DNA from: Ameyamaea chiangmaiensis
Lineage (GTDB): Bacteria > Pseudomonadota > Alphaproteobacteria > Acetobacterales > Acetobacteraceae
DNA: 64,000 nt
NCBI RefSeq assembly: GCF_025995235.1
Contig: NZ_BAPT01000010.1
Location: 74,980 to 138,979, forward strand
Direction: 5' to 3'
Shown: positions 35,475 through 45,158 of the stretch, piece after piece
How positions within the stretch are numbered: the stretch's first letter is position 1
Layout of the letters: every line of letters begins with the position of its first letter
Notes under the pieces: generated by a model
Told to the model about the DNA's origin: nothing
Databases searched by the model: none
Seen by the model: the letters and a program-made list of their open reading frames with translations, nothing else
Translations under genes and position numbers: made by a program

Positions 35475-35942
35475 TCAGCCGATTTCGAACAGGCCCTCGA
35501 CCTCGACCGCGGCATCCAGCGGCAGGGACGGCACGCCGATGGTCGAGCGTGCGTGCTTGCCGGCGTCACCGAACACTGCCACGGCCAGATCGGACGCCCC
35601 GTTCATCACGGCGGCATGCGTGGTGAAGTCGGGCGTGCAGGCGATGAAGCCGCCCAGCCGTACGACGCGCCGCACGCGCGACAGGTCGCCGATCGCGGCC
35701 TGAAGCTGTGCCAGCACGTTGATCATGCAGGCGCGTGCCGCCTCGACCCCGCGTTCGGTCGATACAGCGCCGCCAAGCTTGCCTGTGGCGAGAAGCTTGC
35801 CGTCCACCAGGGGTAACTGGCCGGACACCACCAGAGTGGACCCTGTCTGCACGGCGGCAACATAGTTGGCGACCGGCACGGCGGCCGTCGGCAGCGTGAT
35901 GCCGAGGGCGGCAAGGCGGTCGGTGGGTGTGGTCTGGGTCAT
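35475..35942 (-). CDS. RidA family protein
   Basis: The 155-residue protein has the YjgF/RidA fold with the longer N-terminus of the YjgH/Rid2-like subgroup. Family blocks include NYVAAVQTGSTLVVSGQLPLVDGKL, ARACMINVLAQLQAAIGDLSRVRRVVRLGGF and the C-terminal GVPSLPLDAAVEVEGLFEI. The Arg residue near position 105 used by RidA deaminases for binding 2-aminoacrylate is not unambiguous here. It lies between the GNAT gene and the TSCPD-domain gene. Confidence 0.88.
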   Translation of the reverse strand: MTQTTPTDRLAALGITLPTAAVPVANYVAAVQTGSTLVVSGQLPLVDGKLLATGKLGGAVSTERGVEAARACMINVLAQLQAAIGDLSRVRRVVRLGGFIACTPDFTTHAAVMNGASDLAVAVFGDAGKHARSTIGVPSLPLDAAVEVEGLFEIG

Positions 35943-35960
35943 CGATAAGATCCTGTATGG

Positions 35961-37526
35961 TCAGCTGACGAGACGTAGCCGGGCGCGTCGGCCCCCGGAC
36001 GGTGGGTGATCCGGCGTGGCCTCGGGCAGTTCGAGCGGCAGCATCGGAACGCCTTCGGGTGCCTCATCGCGATGGGGCGCGTCCGGCAGACGCTTGCCTA
36101 GATAGGCATCGGACAGGGCCCGAAACGCGTAGTCAAGGAGCGACGTGGCATAGGAGGCGACCGGATCGCCTTCCACCGTGCCCCCGGGGCCGAAGCGCGT
36201 ATAGGCGAACGCGTCCACATAGGCATCAAGCGGCGCGCCGTATTGCAGGCCGATGCTGACTGACTGGCTGAAACAGTCCATCAGTCCGCGGACCATGGGG
36301 CTTTCCCGGGCCGGGGTCAGGCTAACTTCGCCGAGTGTCCCGTCTTCGTACTCCCCGGTGCGCAGGAACAGCTTGTGCCCCCCGACACTTGCTTTCTGGC
36401 TGAAACCGCCATGACGGGCGGGTAGCGGACGGTGCGCACCGCGCTCGTTGGACAGCCTCGCGCGCATTGGCAGCGACAGGGGCTCCGGGCGCGCCGGCAG
36501 GCGATCGACGAAGCCGGCCAGAGCCCGGTGCATCGCCAGATGAGCGTCAGGCCCAGGCAGCGGCAGCACCGGCTCGCCCGCCAGACTGAGCGCCAGGGCG
36601 GCTTCCGGCGTCAGACCGCGCGCGGCCAGACGGGCACGCGTGCTCAGCGCCAGATGGCCATCCGCGCTCAAGGGCGAGAACGCCGGCGCAAGACCGCAGG
36701 TCTCCACCCCCAGCAGGCCATCCACCGGGCCCGGCGTCGAAAACCCGGTCTCGATGCGCGACAGGGGGGCGTCGGTCAGGACCGCGGCCTCACTCCAGAT
36801 GGCACGGGCCACGGCGGCCAGCCCGGGCACGACCGAGCGCTGCGGGGGCAGCGGCACGTCGTCGGCGCCGCGCCCGGCATGTGCGACCAGCGTCGTCAGG
36901 GCCGCGAGGCAGCATGCCGTATCGCGTCCGGCCTCGCTGTCATAATCCAGCCCGAGAAGCGCCAGGCAGGCGTCCAGGTTGGTCAGCAGCAGGTCCGCGA
37001 CGGGGGACTGAGGCACCGGACTGGTCTCCGGGGCCGCCAGCGTCCGACGTGGCGGCAGGTCGAGCAGCGGCAGCTCGCCGTTGCGCAGGTCGTCGCTTTC
37101 GCGCGCGATCACACGCAGGGCGCGGCAGGCCAGTCGGACGGCGGCGACGAACTCCTCGGTGCCGAAGCCGACACCCGCCTGCACGAAGGCGGCCAGGTTC
37201 AGTACGAAGGCGGGGCGTCGTTCATGCTGGCTGTTCCAGACGGAACGCCCCGGGGCGCCCTGACGCATCAGAAGAAGATACGACAGCGAGCGTACAGGCA
37301 GGTCGTGTGTCTCAAGCGGGTCGATCCAGCGCGCCGCCTCGATGGACATCCGCACGCCGCCGCGCCCGGCGCGATCGGACTCCGCGCTGAGTTCCAGCAG
37401 CGCCTGCGCCGCGCCGTCGTCCCAGTCCGCGGGCAGGGTGACGCGCACAAGACTATCGTCGTCCGGGGTGACGGAGACCTGCGTCGTGCGCATGCGCACG
37501 CCATTCCAGTGGGTTCGAGCTGTCAT
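35961..37526 (-). CDS. TSCPD-domain protein derived from B12-dependent ribonucleotide reductase
   Basis: The 521-residue protein resembles parts of NrdJ (class II ribonucleotide reductase) but not the whole enzyme. Residues 378-480 closely match the C-terminal TSCPD region (QKASVGGHKLFLRTGEYEDGTLGEV, VSIGLQYGAPLDAYVDAFAYTRFGPGG, ATSLLDYAFRALSDAYLG). Residues about 105-205 echo internal blocks (VLNLAAFVQAGVGFGTEEF, GLDYDSEAGRDTACC). I see no N-x-C-S-E type active-site motif and no full catalytic barrel, and the length is about half of NrdJ. It is therefore unlikely to be an active reductase; a regulatory or binding role is possible. It starts at ATG 37526 beside a G-rich intergenic stretch. 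Confidence 0.7.
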   Translation of the reverse strand: MTARTHWNGVRMRTTQVSVTPDDDSLVRVTLPADWDDGAAQALLELSAESDRAGRGGVRMSIEAARWIDPLETHDLPVRSLSYLLLMRQGAPGRSVWNSQHERRPAFVLNLAAFVQAGVGFGTEEFVAAVRLACRALRVIARESDDLRNGELPLLDLPPRRTLAAPETSPVPQSPVADLLLTNLDACLALLGLDYDSEAGRDTACCLAALTTLVAHAGRGADDVPLPPQRSVVPGLAAVARAIWSEAAVLTDAPLSRIETGFSTPGPVDGLLGVETCGLAPAFSPLSADGHLALSTRARLAARGLTPEAALALSLAGEPVLPLPGPDAHLAMHRALAGFVDRLPARPEPLSLPMRARLSNERGAHRPLPARHGGFSQKASVGGHKLFLRTGEYEDGTLGEVSLTPARESPMVRGLMDCFSQSVSIGLQYGAPLDAYVDAFAYTRFGPGGTVEGDPVASYATSLLDYAFRALSDAYLGKRLPDAPHRDEAPEGVPMLPLELPEATPDHPPSGGRRARLRLVS

Positions 37527-37703
37527 GCGGCGATCCTAGGCCCGGTGAAAGGGAGTTGGAAAGCAGGATATGGGGGTCTTTGGGGGATCCACACCACTGT
37601 ATATTGGGGATATGGGGGATAAGTCACCGGACGCCCGTCGCCGGCTTGTGATCGGCCCATGGAGGGGTGCGGGGATGGACCGCGGGCGGCAAACCGGCCT
37701 AAC

Positions 37704-38084
37704 ATGATGGCCATGGCAAATCTCGGCACACGTTTTCACACCATGCTCAAGGGTCGTCTGGTCGGCAGGGACGCTGATGGCCGTGCCTATTACGAGTCCC
37801 GTACCGCGAACCGCACCGGCGGCGGCCTGAAGCGGCACGAGCGCTGGGTGATCTACCACCCCGGCGAGGACGCCTCGGCCGTTCCGGCCGAGTGGTGGCC
37901 GTGGCTGCATCACATGCAGGACGCCCCGATTCCCGAGTCCGCCCGCAAGGGGTGGCAGCTTTCGTTCAAGCCGAACATGACCGGGACACCGGCGGCCTAC
38001 ACCCCCCCCGGCAGTGCCGCGCGTGGCGGTCGGCGCGCCCGCACGACTGGCGATTATGAGGCATGGTCCCCCGACGAGGCCTGA
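37704..38084 (+). CDS. NADH:ubiquinone oxidoreductase subunit NDUFA12 family protein
   Basis: The 126-residue product belongs to the NDUFA12 (17.2 kDa/B17.2) accessory subunit family of alphaproteobacterial and mitochondrial complex I. It has NLGTRFHTMLKGRLVGRDADGRAYYESR, RHERWVIYHPGEDASAVPAEWWPWLHHM and the C-terminal KPNMTGTPAAYTPPG. It sits at the matrix-side arm of complex I. Three adjacent ATG codons (37704, 37707, 37713) could start it. It leads the series NDUFA12-mlaD-DUF2155 that is usual in alphaproteobacteria. Confidence 0.88.
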   Translation: MMAMANLGTRFHTMLKGRLVGRDADGRAYYESRTANRTGGGLKRHERWVIYHPGEDASAVPAEWWPWLHHMQDAPIPESARKGWQLSFKPNMTGTPAAYTPPGSAARGGRRARTTGDYEAWSPDEA

Positions 38085-38183
38085 TTGCGGCGGTTTCGGG
38101 GCGCGTCATGGCGGTGGGTTGCATCCGTCTGGCGGGCGCTATAGGGCTGAACCGGTGAGTGTCCGTCCCGGAGTCCTGCGTCC

Positions 38184-38708
38184 ATGAGTATCGCCGCGTC
38201 TTCGGCCAGATCCCGCTCCGCCAGCGAACTCGCGGCTGGCAGCGCTGTTCTGCTGCTTCTTGTGGCGCTGATGGCGTTCGCGGTCGTGGGCAAGAACCGG
38301 CACCATGTCGACGGCTACACCGTCAACGCCGTGTTCGATCATATCGACGGCCTGACGGTGGGTTCGGACGTTCGTCTTGCCGGCATCACGGTCGGACACG
38401 TTATCAGCGAATCCATTGACCCGCACGACTTTCGGGCGCGCATCGCGTTTTCCGTGCGCCCCGACATCGCCCTGCCGACGGACAGCGCGGCCATCATCAC
38501 CAGCGACAGCCTGCTTGGCGGCAAATACGTCGCACTTTCGCCAGGCGGGGATACCAAAACCCTGACCGGCGGCGCGACGATCACCCAGACGCAGGGTTCG
38601 ATCAGCCTTGAACAGCTTCTGAGCAAGTTCATCTTCTCGGTCACGGACACCATGACGCGCGCCAACCAGACCCATGCGGGCGCCGGCAAGACGGGGGAGA
38701 CGCCATGA
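38184..38708 (+). CDS. mlaD: MlaD family phospholipid-transport substrate-binding protein
   Basis: The 174-residue protein has one N-terminal membrane helix (AGSAVLLLLVALMAFAVVG, about residues 18-36) and an MCE domain (YTVNAVFDHIDGLTVGSDVRLAGITVGHV) with TDSAAIITSDSLLGGKYVALSPGG. Like MlaD it would form a ring in the periplasm that handles phospholipids for outer-membrane asymmetry. The ABC genes mlaEF are not nearby. Its stop overlaps the next start by four bases. Confidence 0.9.
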   Translation: MSIAASSARSRSASELAAGSAVLLLLVALMAFAVVGKNRHHVDGYTVNAVFDHIDGLTVGSDVRLAGITVGHVISESIDPHDFRARIAFSVRPDIALPTDSAAIITSDSLLGGKYVALSPGGDTKTLTGGATITQTQGSISLEQLLSKFIFSVTDTMTRANQTHAGAGKTGETP

Positions 38709-38941
38709 CCGCCGACACCGACGCGATCCTCTGGCCACAGAGCGACGGAGCGCCCGTCTCCTGCACTGAGAAACTGCGCGTCCTGCGCGAGAACTATGCC
38801 GAGGCCCGGCAGGTCCTGCGCGATGCGTTCGAGGATGCGGTGCTGATGGGGGTGGACGAGGCGTCCGCGCGGCGCCTGTTCGCCGAACTGGTCGAAACCC
38901 TGCCGTCGCCCCGGCATCGCGCCGCACCGGCCGCTGCATGA
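38705..38941 (+). CDS. Small protein of unknown function between mlaD and the DUF2155 gene
   Basis: The 78-residue product is unrecognised. It is acidic to neutral with mostly helical predicted segments (EKLRVLRENYAEARQVLRDAFEDAVLMGVDEASARRLFAELVETL). It has no signal peptide or membrane helix, so it is probably cytoplasmic. Both ends overlap neighbours by four bases (ATGA at each junction), which argues that it is a real, translationally coupled gene in the envelope operon. Confidence 0.7.
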   Translation: MTADTDAILWPQSDGAPVSCTEKLRVLRENYAEARQVLRDAFEDAVLMGVDEASARRLFAELVETLPSPRHRAAPAAA

Positions 38942-39840
38942 CGGTCGTCGCGCGGGCAGGGGTGCCGCTTCTGGCGGTGGCGTTCGTGTGCGCCGTGCAG
39001 GGCGCACGCGGGGCAACCGCCGTTTCCCCCCCTACCATCTACCCGTCCAATGTCTGGCAGGGTCATGCGCAGGCGGTCGTGCGTGTGCTCGACCGACTCG
39101 ACTCGCATGTCGAGGTTCTGACCATCCCCGCCGGCGGCAACACGCAGTTCAAGAGCCTGACGCTTGCGGTCAAGGCCTGTCTCGACCGGCCCGCGACATT
39201 GTCCCCCGATGCGGCCGTGTCCCTCGACATCGTCGATTCTCACCCCGAGGGGGCGCGTTTCAGCGGCTGGATGCTCGCGGCCGAGCCCGCGCTGAATGTT
39301 CTGGAAAGCCCGGTCTACGACGTGCGCGTCGTGGGCTGCGCGGGTGACGCGGTGACGCCCACACCCATGTCGCTTCAGCAACTGGCGACGGCGACCCACG
39401 CTGCGGCGCCCGTGGTCGAGGCACCACCTCCCGCGGCGGGGACGCAGGGTGTGGGTATCACCGGCGCTGCCGTCGTGCCGACCGCGACGGGCCAGGGGGG
39501 AGCGCCGCCGCCTTCCGCTCCGGCGGCTCCTCCACCGGCGGCCGCCACGCAAGCAGCACCCGCCGCTGTGGGCGCGCCGTCGGCGCAGGGTGCTGTGTCG
39601 CCCGCGGTCGTGCAACCCGCGCCGCAGCCACACGCTTTGACAGTGCCTTTTGGATCGGCAGTCCCCGTGCCGCCGGTCCCGGCGCGACGTCCCGTCGCAC
39701 CTCCTCCGCCGGCCTCCGAGGCCCCGACGCAACTCGCACCGACGTCGCTGGTTCCCGAGCCAATGCCGGCGGTGCCCGATCAGCCGCCGTCTGCCGATGC
39801 GCCGACCCAGCTCGCACCTCCGGTGCCGAACCAGAACTGA
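38938..39840 (+). CDS. DUF2155 domain protein with a proline/alanine-rich tail
   Basis: The 300-residue protein starts with a signal peptide (VPLLAVAFVCAVQGARG). The DUF2155 domain occupies about residues 40-150 (QAVVRVLDRLDSHVEVLTIPAGGNTQFKSLTLAVKACLDRP, SGWMLAAEPALNVLESPVYDVRVVGC). A tail of about 140 residues rich in Pro, Ala and Gln is low complexity. DUF2155 proteins are periplasmic and occur beside NDUFA12 and mlaD in alphaproteobacteria, but their function is not known. The tail is longer than usual. Confidence 0.85.
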   Translation: MTVVARAGVPLLAVAFVCAVQGARGATAVSPPTIYPSNVWQGHAQAVVRVLDRLDSHVEVLTIPAGGNTQFKSLTLAVKACLDRPATLSPDAAVSLDIVDSHPEGARFSGWMLAAEPALNVLESPVYDVRVVGCAGDAVTPTPMSLQQLATATHAAAPVVEAPPPAAGTQGVGITGAAVVPTATGQGGAPPPSAPAAPPPAAATQAAPAAVGAPSAQGAVSPAVVQPAPQPHALTVPFGSAVPVPPVPARRPVAPPPPASEAPTQLAPTSLVPEPMPAVPDQPPSADAPTQLAPPVPNQN

Positions 39841-39916
39841 TCCTGTCGGCCACCGTCTTCCGGTGGTCCGACGATGTTCGCGGGACGGCGGTCGTCTTGG
39901 CCGCAGGGATGGACAC

Positions 39917-40675
39917 ATGACCGACACGTCCGAGTTTCACGCTCAGATCAGCCAGTTGCCGCCGCCGGATCGCACAGCGTTCCTGTTCGATTTCGACGGG
40001 ACACTGGTCGATATCGCACCCACGCCGGACTCCGTGGTGGTTCCCGATACGCTGAAAGCCAGCCTGCGCGCCCTGCGCGGTCGTGTCGGCGGCGCTCTGG
40101 GGGTCATCTCCGGGCGGGCGATTGACCAGATCGACCATTTCCTCGATGATCTGCCCTATGCCGTCGCGGGCGAGCACGGAATTGCAGTGCGCCACGCGCC
40201 GGGGGCGGCCATCGAACGGGCCGACCTGCCGGTCATGCCCGCCGCATGGCTGGAAGAGGCCGACGCCGTGGCCGCACGCGTGCCCGGCGTTCTGGTCGAA
40301 CGCAAGCGTGCCGGTTTCGTGCTGCATTTCCGCGCGGTTCCGGCCAAGGGCGACGCCCTTCGCGCCATGGCCGAGCGCTGGGTCGGCAGCGCCCCCGGGT
40401 TTCACATTCAGGCCGCCAAGATGGCGTGGGAAATCCGCCCCGCCGGCGTGGACAAGGGCCATGCCCTCAACGCCGTGATGGCCAGTGCGCCGTTCGCGGG
40501 CCGCCTGCCGGTCTTCGTCGGCGATGACGTGACCGACGATGATGCGATCGCACAGGCGCGCGCCCTTGGCGGCGTGGGCTTCCGGCTCCCGGAGGATTTT
40601 GCCGATCCGACAGCGTTCCGGGGTTTTCTGGCCCGCCTCGCGGCCTCGGGGGAGGGTGCTTCATGGGGCGTCTGA
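39917..40675 (+). CDS. otsB: Trehalose-6-phosphate phosphatase OtsB
   Basis: The 252-residue HAD phosphatase has the catalytic motif DFDGTLVDIAP (Asp25 and Asp27), HAD motif II in GVISGRAIDQI, and motif IV GDDVTDDDAI near residue 202. It dephosphorylates trehalose-6-phosphate to trehalose. I start at ATG 39917 because the family begins here; longer in-frame reading starts are not credible. The end overlaps otsA by 13 bases, so the two are coupled. Confidence 0.93.
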   Translation: MTDTSEFHAQISQLPPPDRTAFLFDFDGTLVDIAPTPDSVVVPDTLKASLRALRGRVGGALGVISGRAIDQIDHFLDDLPYAVAGEHGIAVRHAPGAAIERADLPVMPAAWLEEADAVAARVPGVLVERKRAGFVLHFRAVPAKGDALRAMAERWVGSAPGFHIQAAKMAWEIRPAGVDKGHALNAVMASAPFAGRLPVFVGDDVTDDDAIAQARALGGVGFRLPEDFADPTAFRGFLARLAASGEGASWGV

Positions 40676-42006
40676 TCATTGTCTCCAACCGCGTGCCGTC
40701 GCCGCGAGAGCGTCTTCAGCCCGCCGGCGGACTGACGGTCGGACTGCGGGATGCCGTGCGCGGCAACGAGAGCCTCTGGTTCGGCTGGTCCGGGGCGACG
40801 ACGGACGAGCGTGACGACGACCCGTTGCCAAGCCTCGATGTCGTCGAAGGCGTGACCTATGCCACGATCGACCTGACCGCCCGTCAGCTCGAGGGCTTTT
40901 ACCAGAACTTCTCCAACGGCCTTCTCTGGCCCCTGTGCCACTATCGTGTCGGCCTGATGACCTACCGGCGTTCGGACTGGGAGACCTATCTGGAGGTCAA
41001 TGCCCTGTTCGCGCGTGTCCTGGTGGAGCAGTTGCAGCCCGACGACGTGATCTGGGTGCACGATTATCACCTGTTCCCGCTCGGCCAGGCGCTGCGTGAC
41101 CTGGGGGTGACCAACCGCATCGGCTTCTTCCTGCATATTCCGTGTCCGCCGTGGAGCCTGATGCGCTCGCTGCCCGGCGCCGACCTGCTGCTGCGCGACA
41201 TGGAGGCCTATGACCTGGTCGGCGTACAGACGCAGGAGGACGTCGAGAACATGAACCAGTCCTTCTCGTTGTGCGGGATCGCCGCGCGCGCGCAGGCGTT
41301 CGCCATCGGCATCGATCCGATCGAATTCCACCGTCAGGCCATCGCGAGCGCCGACACCCCGGCCGTGCGCCGTCTGGTCGAAAGCCTGCACGGGCGCACG
41401 TTGATCCTGGGTGTCGATCGCCTGGACTATTCCAAGGGACTGCCGGAACGGTTTGCCGGGTTCGAAGCGTTTCTGGAGCGTTTTCCGCAGTATCGCGGCA
41501 AGGTCACGTTTCTTCAGATCGCCCCGGTCTCGCGCGGTGACGTCCCGGAATATCAGGCCCTGCGGCGCCAGCTCGACGAACAGGTCGGCCGGATCAACGG
41601 CGTGCATGCAAGCTACGACTGGACGCCGGTCCGCTACATGACCAGTCCTGTGCCGCGCGACACGTTGGCCGGGTTCTACCGCGAGGCCGATATCGCGCTG
41701 ATCACGCCCCTGCGCGACGGCATGAACCTCGTGGCGAAGGAATACGTGGCGGCACAGGATCCCGACGACCCGGGGATGCTGATCCTGTCGCACTTCGCCG
41801 GCGCCGCGCCGGAAATGATGGATGCCGTTCTGGTCAACCCGTTCGACCCCGACGAAATCGCCGATGCGCTCGCGCTGGCGATGGAGGCGACCCGCGACGA
41901 ACGCATCGCGCGGTTCACGCCTCTGGACGTCGAGGTGCGACGCAGTACGGCCAGCGTCTGGGCGCGCGATTTCCTCAAAGCCCTGAAAGCGGGTCTGGAC
42001 GACTGA
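40663..42006 (+). CDS. otsA: Trehalose-6-phosphate synthase OtsA
   Basis: The 447-residue GT20 enzyme shows LIIVSNRVPSP, PAGGLTVGLRDAV and GNESLWFGWSG at the start. It has the conserved blocks VWVHDYHLFPLGQALRDLG, FFLHIPCPP, and VDRLDYSKGLPERFAGFE, and the donor-site TPLRDGMNLVAKEYVA. It makes trehalose-6-phosphate from UDP-glucose and glucose-6-phosphate. With otsB it gives osmotic and desiccation protection. Length is normal. Confidence 0.96.
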   Translation: MGRLIIVSNRVPSPRERLQPAGGLTVGLRDAVRGNESLWFGWSGATTDERDDDPLPSLDVVEGVTYATIDLTARQLEGFYQNFSNGLLWPLCHYRVGLMTYRRSDWETYLEVNALFARVLVEQLQPDDVIWVHDYHLFPLGQALRDLGVTNRIGFFLHIPCPPWSLMRSLPGADLLLRDMEAYDLVGVQTQEDVENMNQSFSLCGIAARAQAFAIGIDPIEFHRQAIASADTPAVRRLVESLHGRTLILGVDRLDYSKGLPERFAGFEAFLERFPQYRGKVTFLQIAPVSRGDVPEYQALRRQLDEQVGRINGVHASYDWTPVRYMTSPVPRDTLAGFYREADIALITPLRDGMNLVAKEYVAAQDPDDPGMLILSHFAGAAPEMMDAVLVNPFDPDEIADALALAMEATRDERIARFTPLDVEVRRSTASVWARDFLKALKAGLDD

Positions 42007-42009
42007 TTG

Positions 42010-42534
42010 ATGACATCCCGCGTCGGATTGGGTGGTGACCGCGGGGTCGCCGCCATGTTGCTCATGGCGTCGATCGTGGCGCTGGCAATCGCCTGGTGGG
42101 CGGAACACGTCGCCGGGATGGTGCCCTGTGCCCTTTGTCTGGTGGAGCGTTGGCCGTGGCGTGTGATTGGCCTCACCGCGCTGCTGGTGCTTGTTCTGCC
42201 ATGGCGGAGGGGGGGAAAGGTACTCCTGGCACTGATCGCCCTGACGCTTCTGGTGTCCTGCGCGCTTGCCGTGCTGCATGGCGGGGTAGAGTGGGGTTGG
42301 TGGTCCAGTCCGCTGCCGGAGTGCCAGGCGCCCCGGCTCACGGGGGCCACCATGGCGGAGCGTCTGGCCTCCATGCCGGTGCGGCCGGCCAAGCCATGCG
42401 ACGCGCCCGCCTATCTGGTGTCCTGGCTGCCGGTCTCGATGAGCGTGCTGGGCGGCCTGTATGCGGCCGCCCTGCTGTTGGCGATGTTTACAGTCGCCGT
42501 CCGCGCCCGCGGCCACGCCCGAACAGGAACGTGA
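42010..42534 (+). CDS. dsbB: Disulfide bond formation protein B (DsbB)
   Basis: The 174-residue protein has four hydrophobic helices and both DsbB cysteine pairs: CALC at positions 40-43 and a second pair at Cys105 and Cys130 (PLPECQAP ... PAKPCDAP). It reoxidises DsbA and passes electrons to quinones. TTG 42007 directly precedes ATG 42010; I prefer the ATG. Its 3' end overlaps the convergent DUF1328 gene by 47 bases. Confidence 0.9.
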   Translation: MTSRVGLGGDRGVAAMLLMASIVALAIAWWAEHVAGMVPCALCLVERWPWRVIGLTALLVLVLPWRRGGKVLLALIALTLLVSCALAVLHGGVEWGWWSSPLPECQAPRLTGATMAERLASMPVRPAKPCDAPAYLVSWLPVSMSVLGGLYAAALLLAMFTVAVRARGHARTGT

Positions 42535-42670
42535 TCAACGCGAGGATAACAAACACAAGGAACAGCGCCTTGCCGATCGTCGCGAAGTCGGCCGCGATGC
42601 CGCCGAAGCCAAACACGGCGAACACCAGCGCGAGTATCAGGAACAGAAGTGTCCAGCGAAGCAGGTCCAT
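42488..42670 (-). CDS. DUF1328 family small membrane protein
   Basis: The 60-residue protein matches DUF1328 (YtjA family). The whole product is DLLRWTLLFLILALVFAVFGFGGIAADFATIGKALFLVFVILALITFLFG with a basic tail (RGRGRGRRL), that is two membrane helices. Function is unknown. ATG 42670 follows an AGGAT ribosome binding site. The 3' end overlaps dsbB by 47 bases on the opposite strand, so the two transcripts could interact. Confidence 0.85.
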   Translation of the reverse strand: MDLLRWTLLFLILALVFAVFGFGGIAADFATIGKALFLVFVILALITFLFGRGRGRGRRL

Positions 42671-42836
42671 GGGATATCCTGTCAAAGTCGTGGCGAGAGC
42701 GCGGGACGGCGCCCGCGCAGGACCGGGCTGGGCCGCACGCGGCATCCTCCGTCTTGTGGGCTCAACCGCCGATAGGGCATGAAGTTGCAGGACGTCCCGC
42801 GTGTGGACGACCGATGACAAGGTGACAGGCAACACC

Positions 42837-44882
<2,046 letters not shown>

Positions 44883-44983
44883 GCAGTCTTGTGGATGTGG
44901 TACGAAAGAGACAAACCGGCGGACATCGGCGGGGCTAGTTACCAAACATACACTTTCGTGTAGCGGCGTAGCTATAGAGTGGT

Positions 44984-45114
44984 CCAAGGGGAAAAGGGGG
45001 CGGCAAAGCCACGGGTGACGGACAGAAGAAAAATCTCGTTCGGCCGGAAAATACCTTGCTGTCGCGTCTCTGAATCGTCTAGCAACAGGAAATGACCCGT
45101 CTTAGGCCCCTTGG
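44984..45114 (+). promoter_or_regulatory. Candidate structured 5' leader RNA upstream of the surface protein
   Basis: Two nested complementary pairs occur here: CCAAGGGG (44984-44991) with CCCCTTGG (45107-45114), and ACGGGT (45011-45016) with ACCCGT (45095-45100). The segment GGCAAAGCCACGGGT (45002-45016) recalls the receptor part of class I cyclic-di-GMP riboswitches, but I cannot match the complete fold. An internal hairpin TTGCT ... AGCAA is possible. No start codon or gene intervenes before 45159. It is a candidate only. Confidence 0.3.
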
Positions 45115-45158
45115 TCGGTCGGGAAGTAGACCATAACGCTGCCCTATGAGGTGAATGA

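Noticed and set aside
36432..37622. Plus-strand frame antisense to the TSCPD gene
   Set aside because: It is rich in Arg and Gln without domain content, while the minus-strand frame has clear NrdJ-like blocks.
40408..42516. 702-codon minus-strand frame across otsB-otsA-dsbB
   Set aside because: It is a shadow of three well-supported plus-strand genes and has no recognisable domain.
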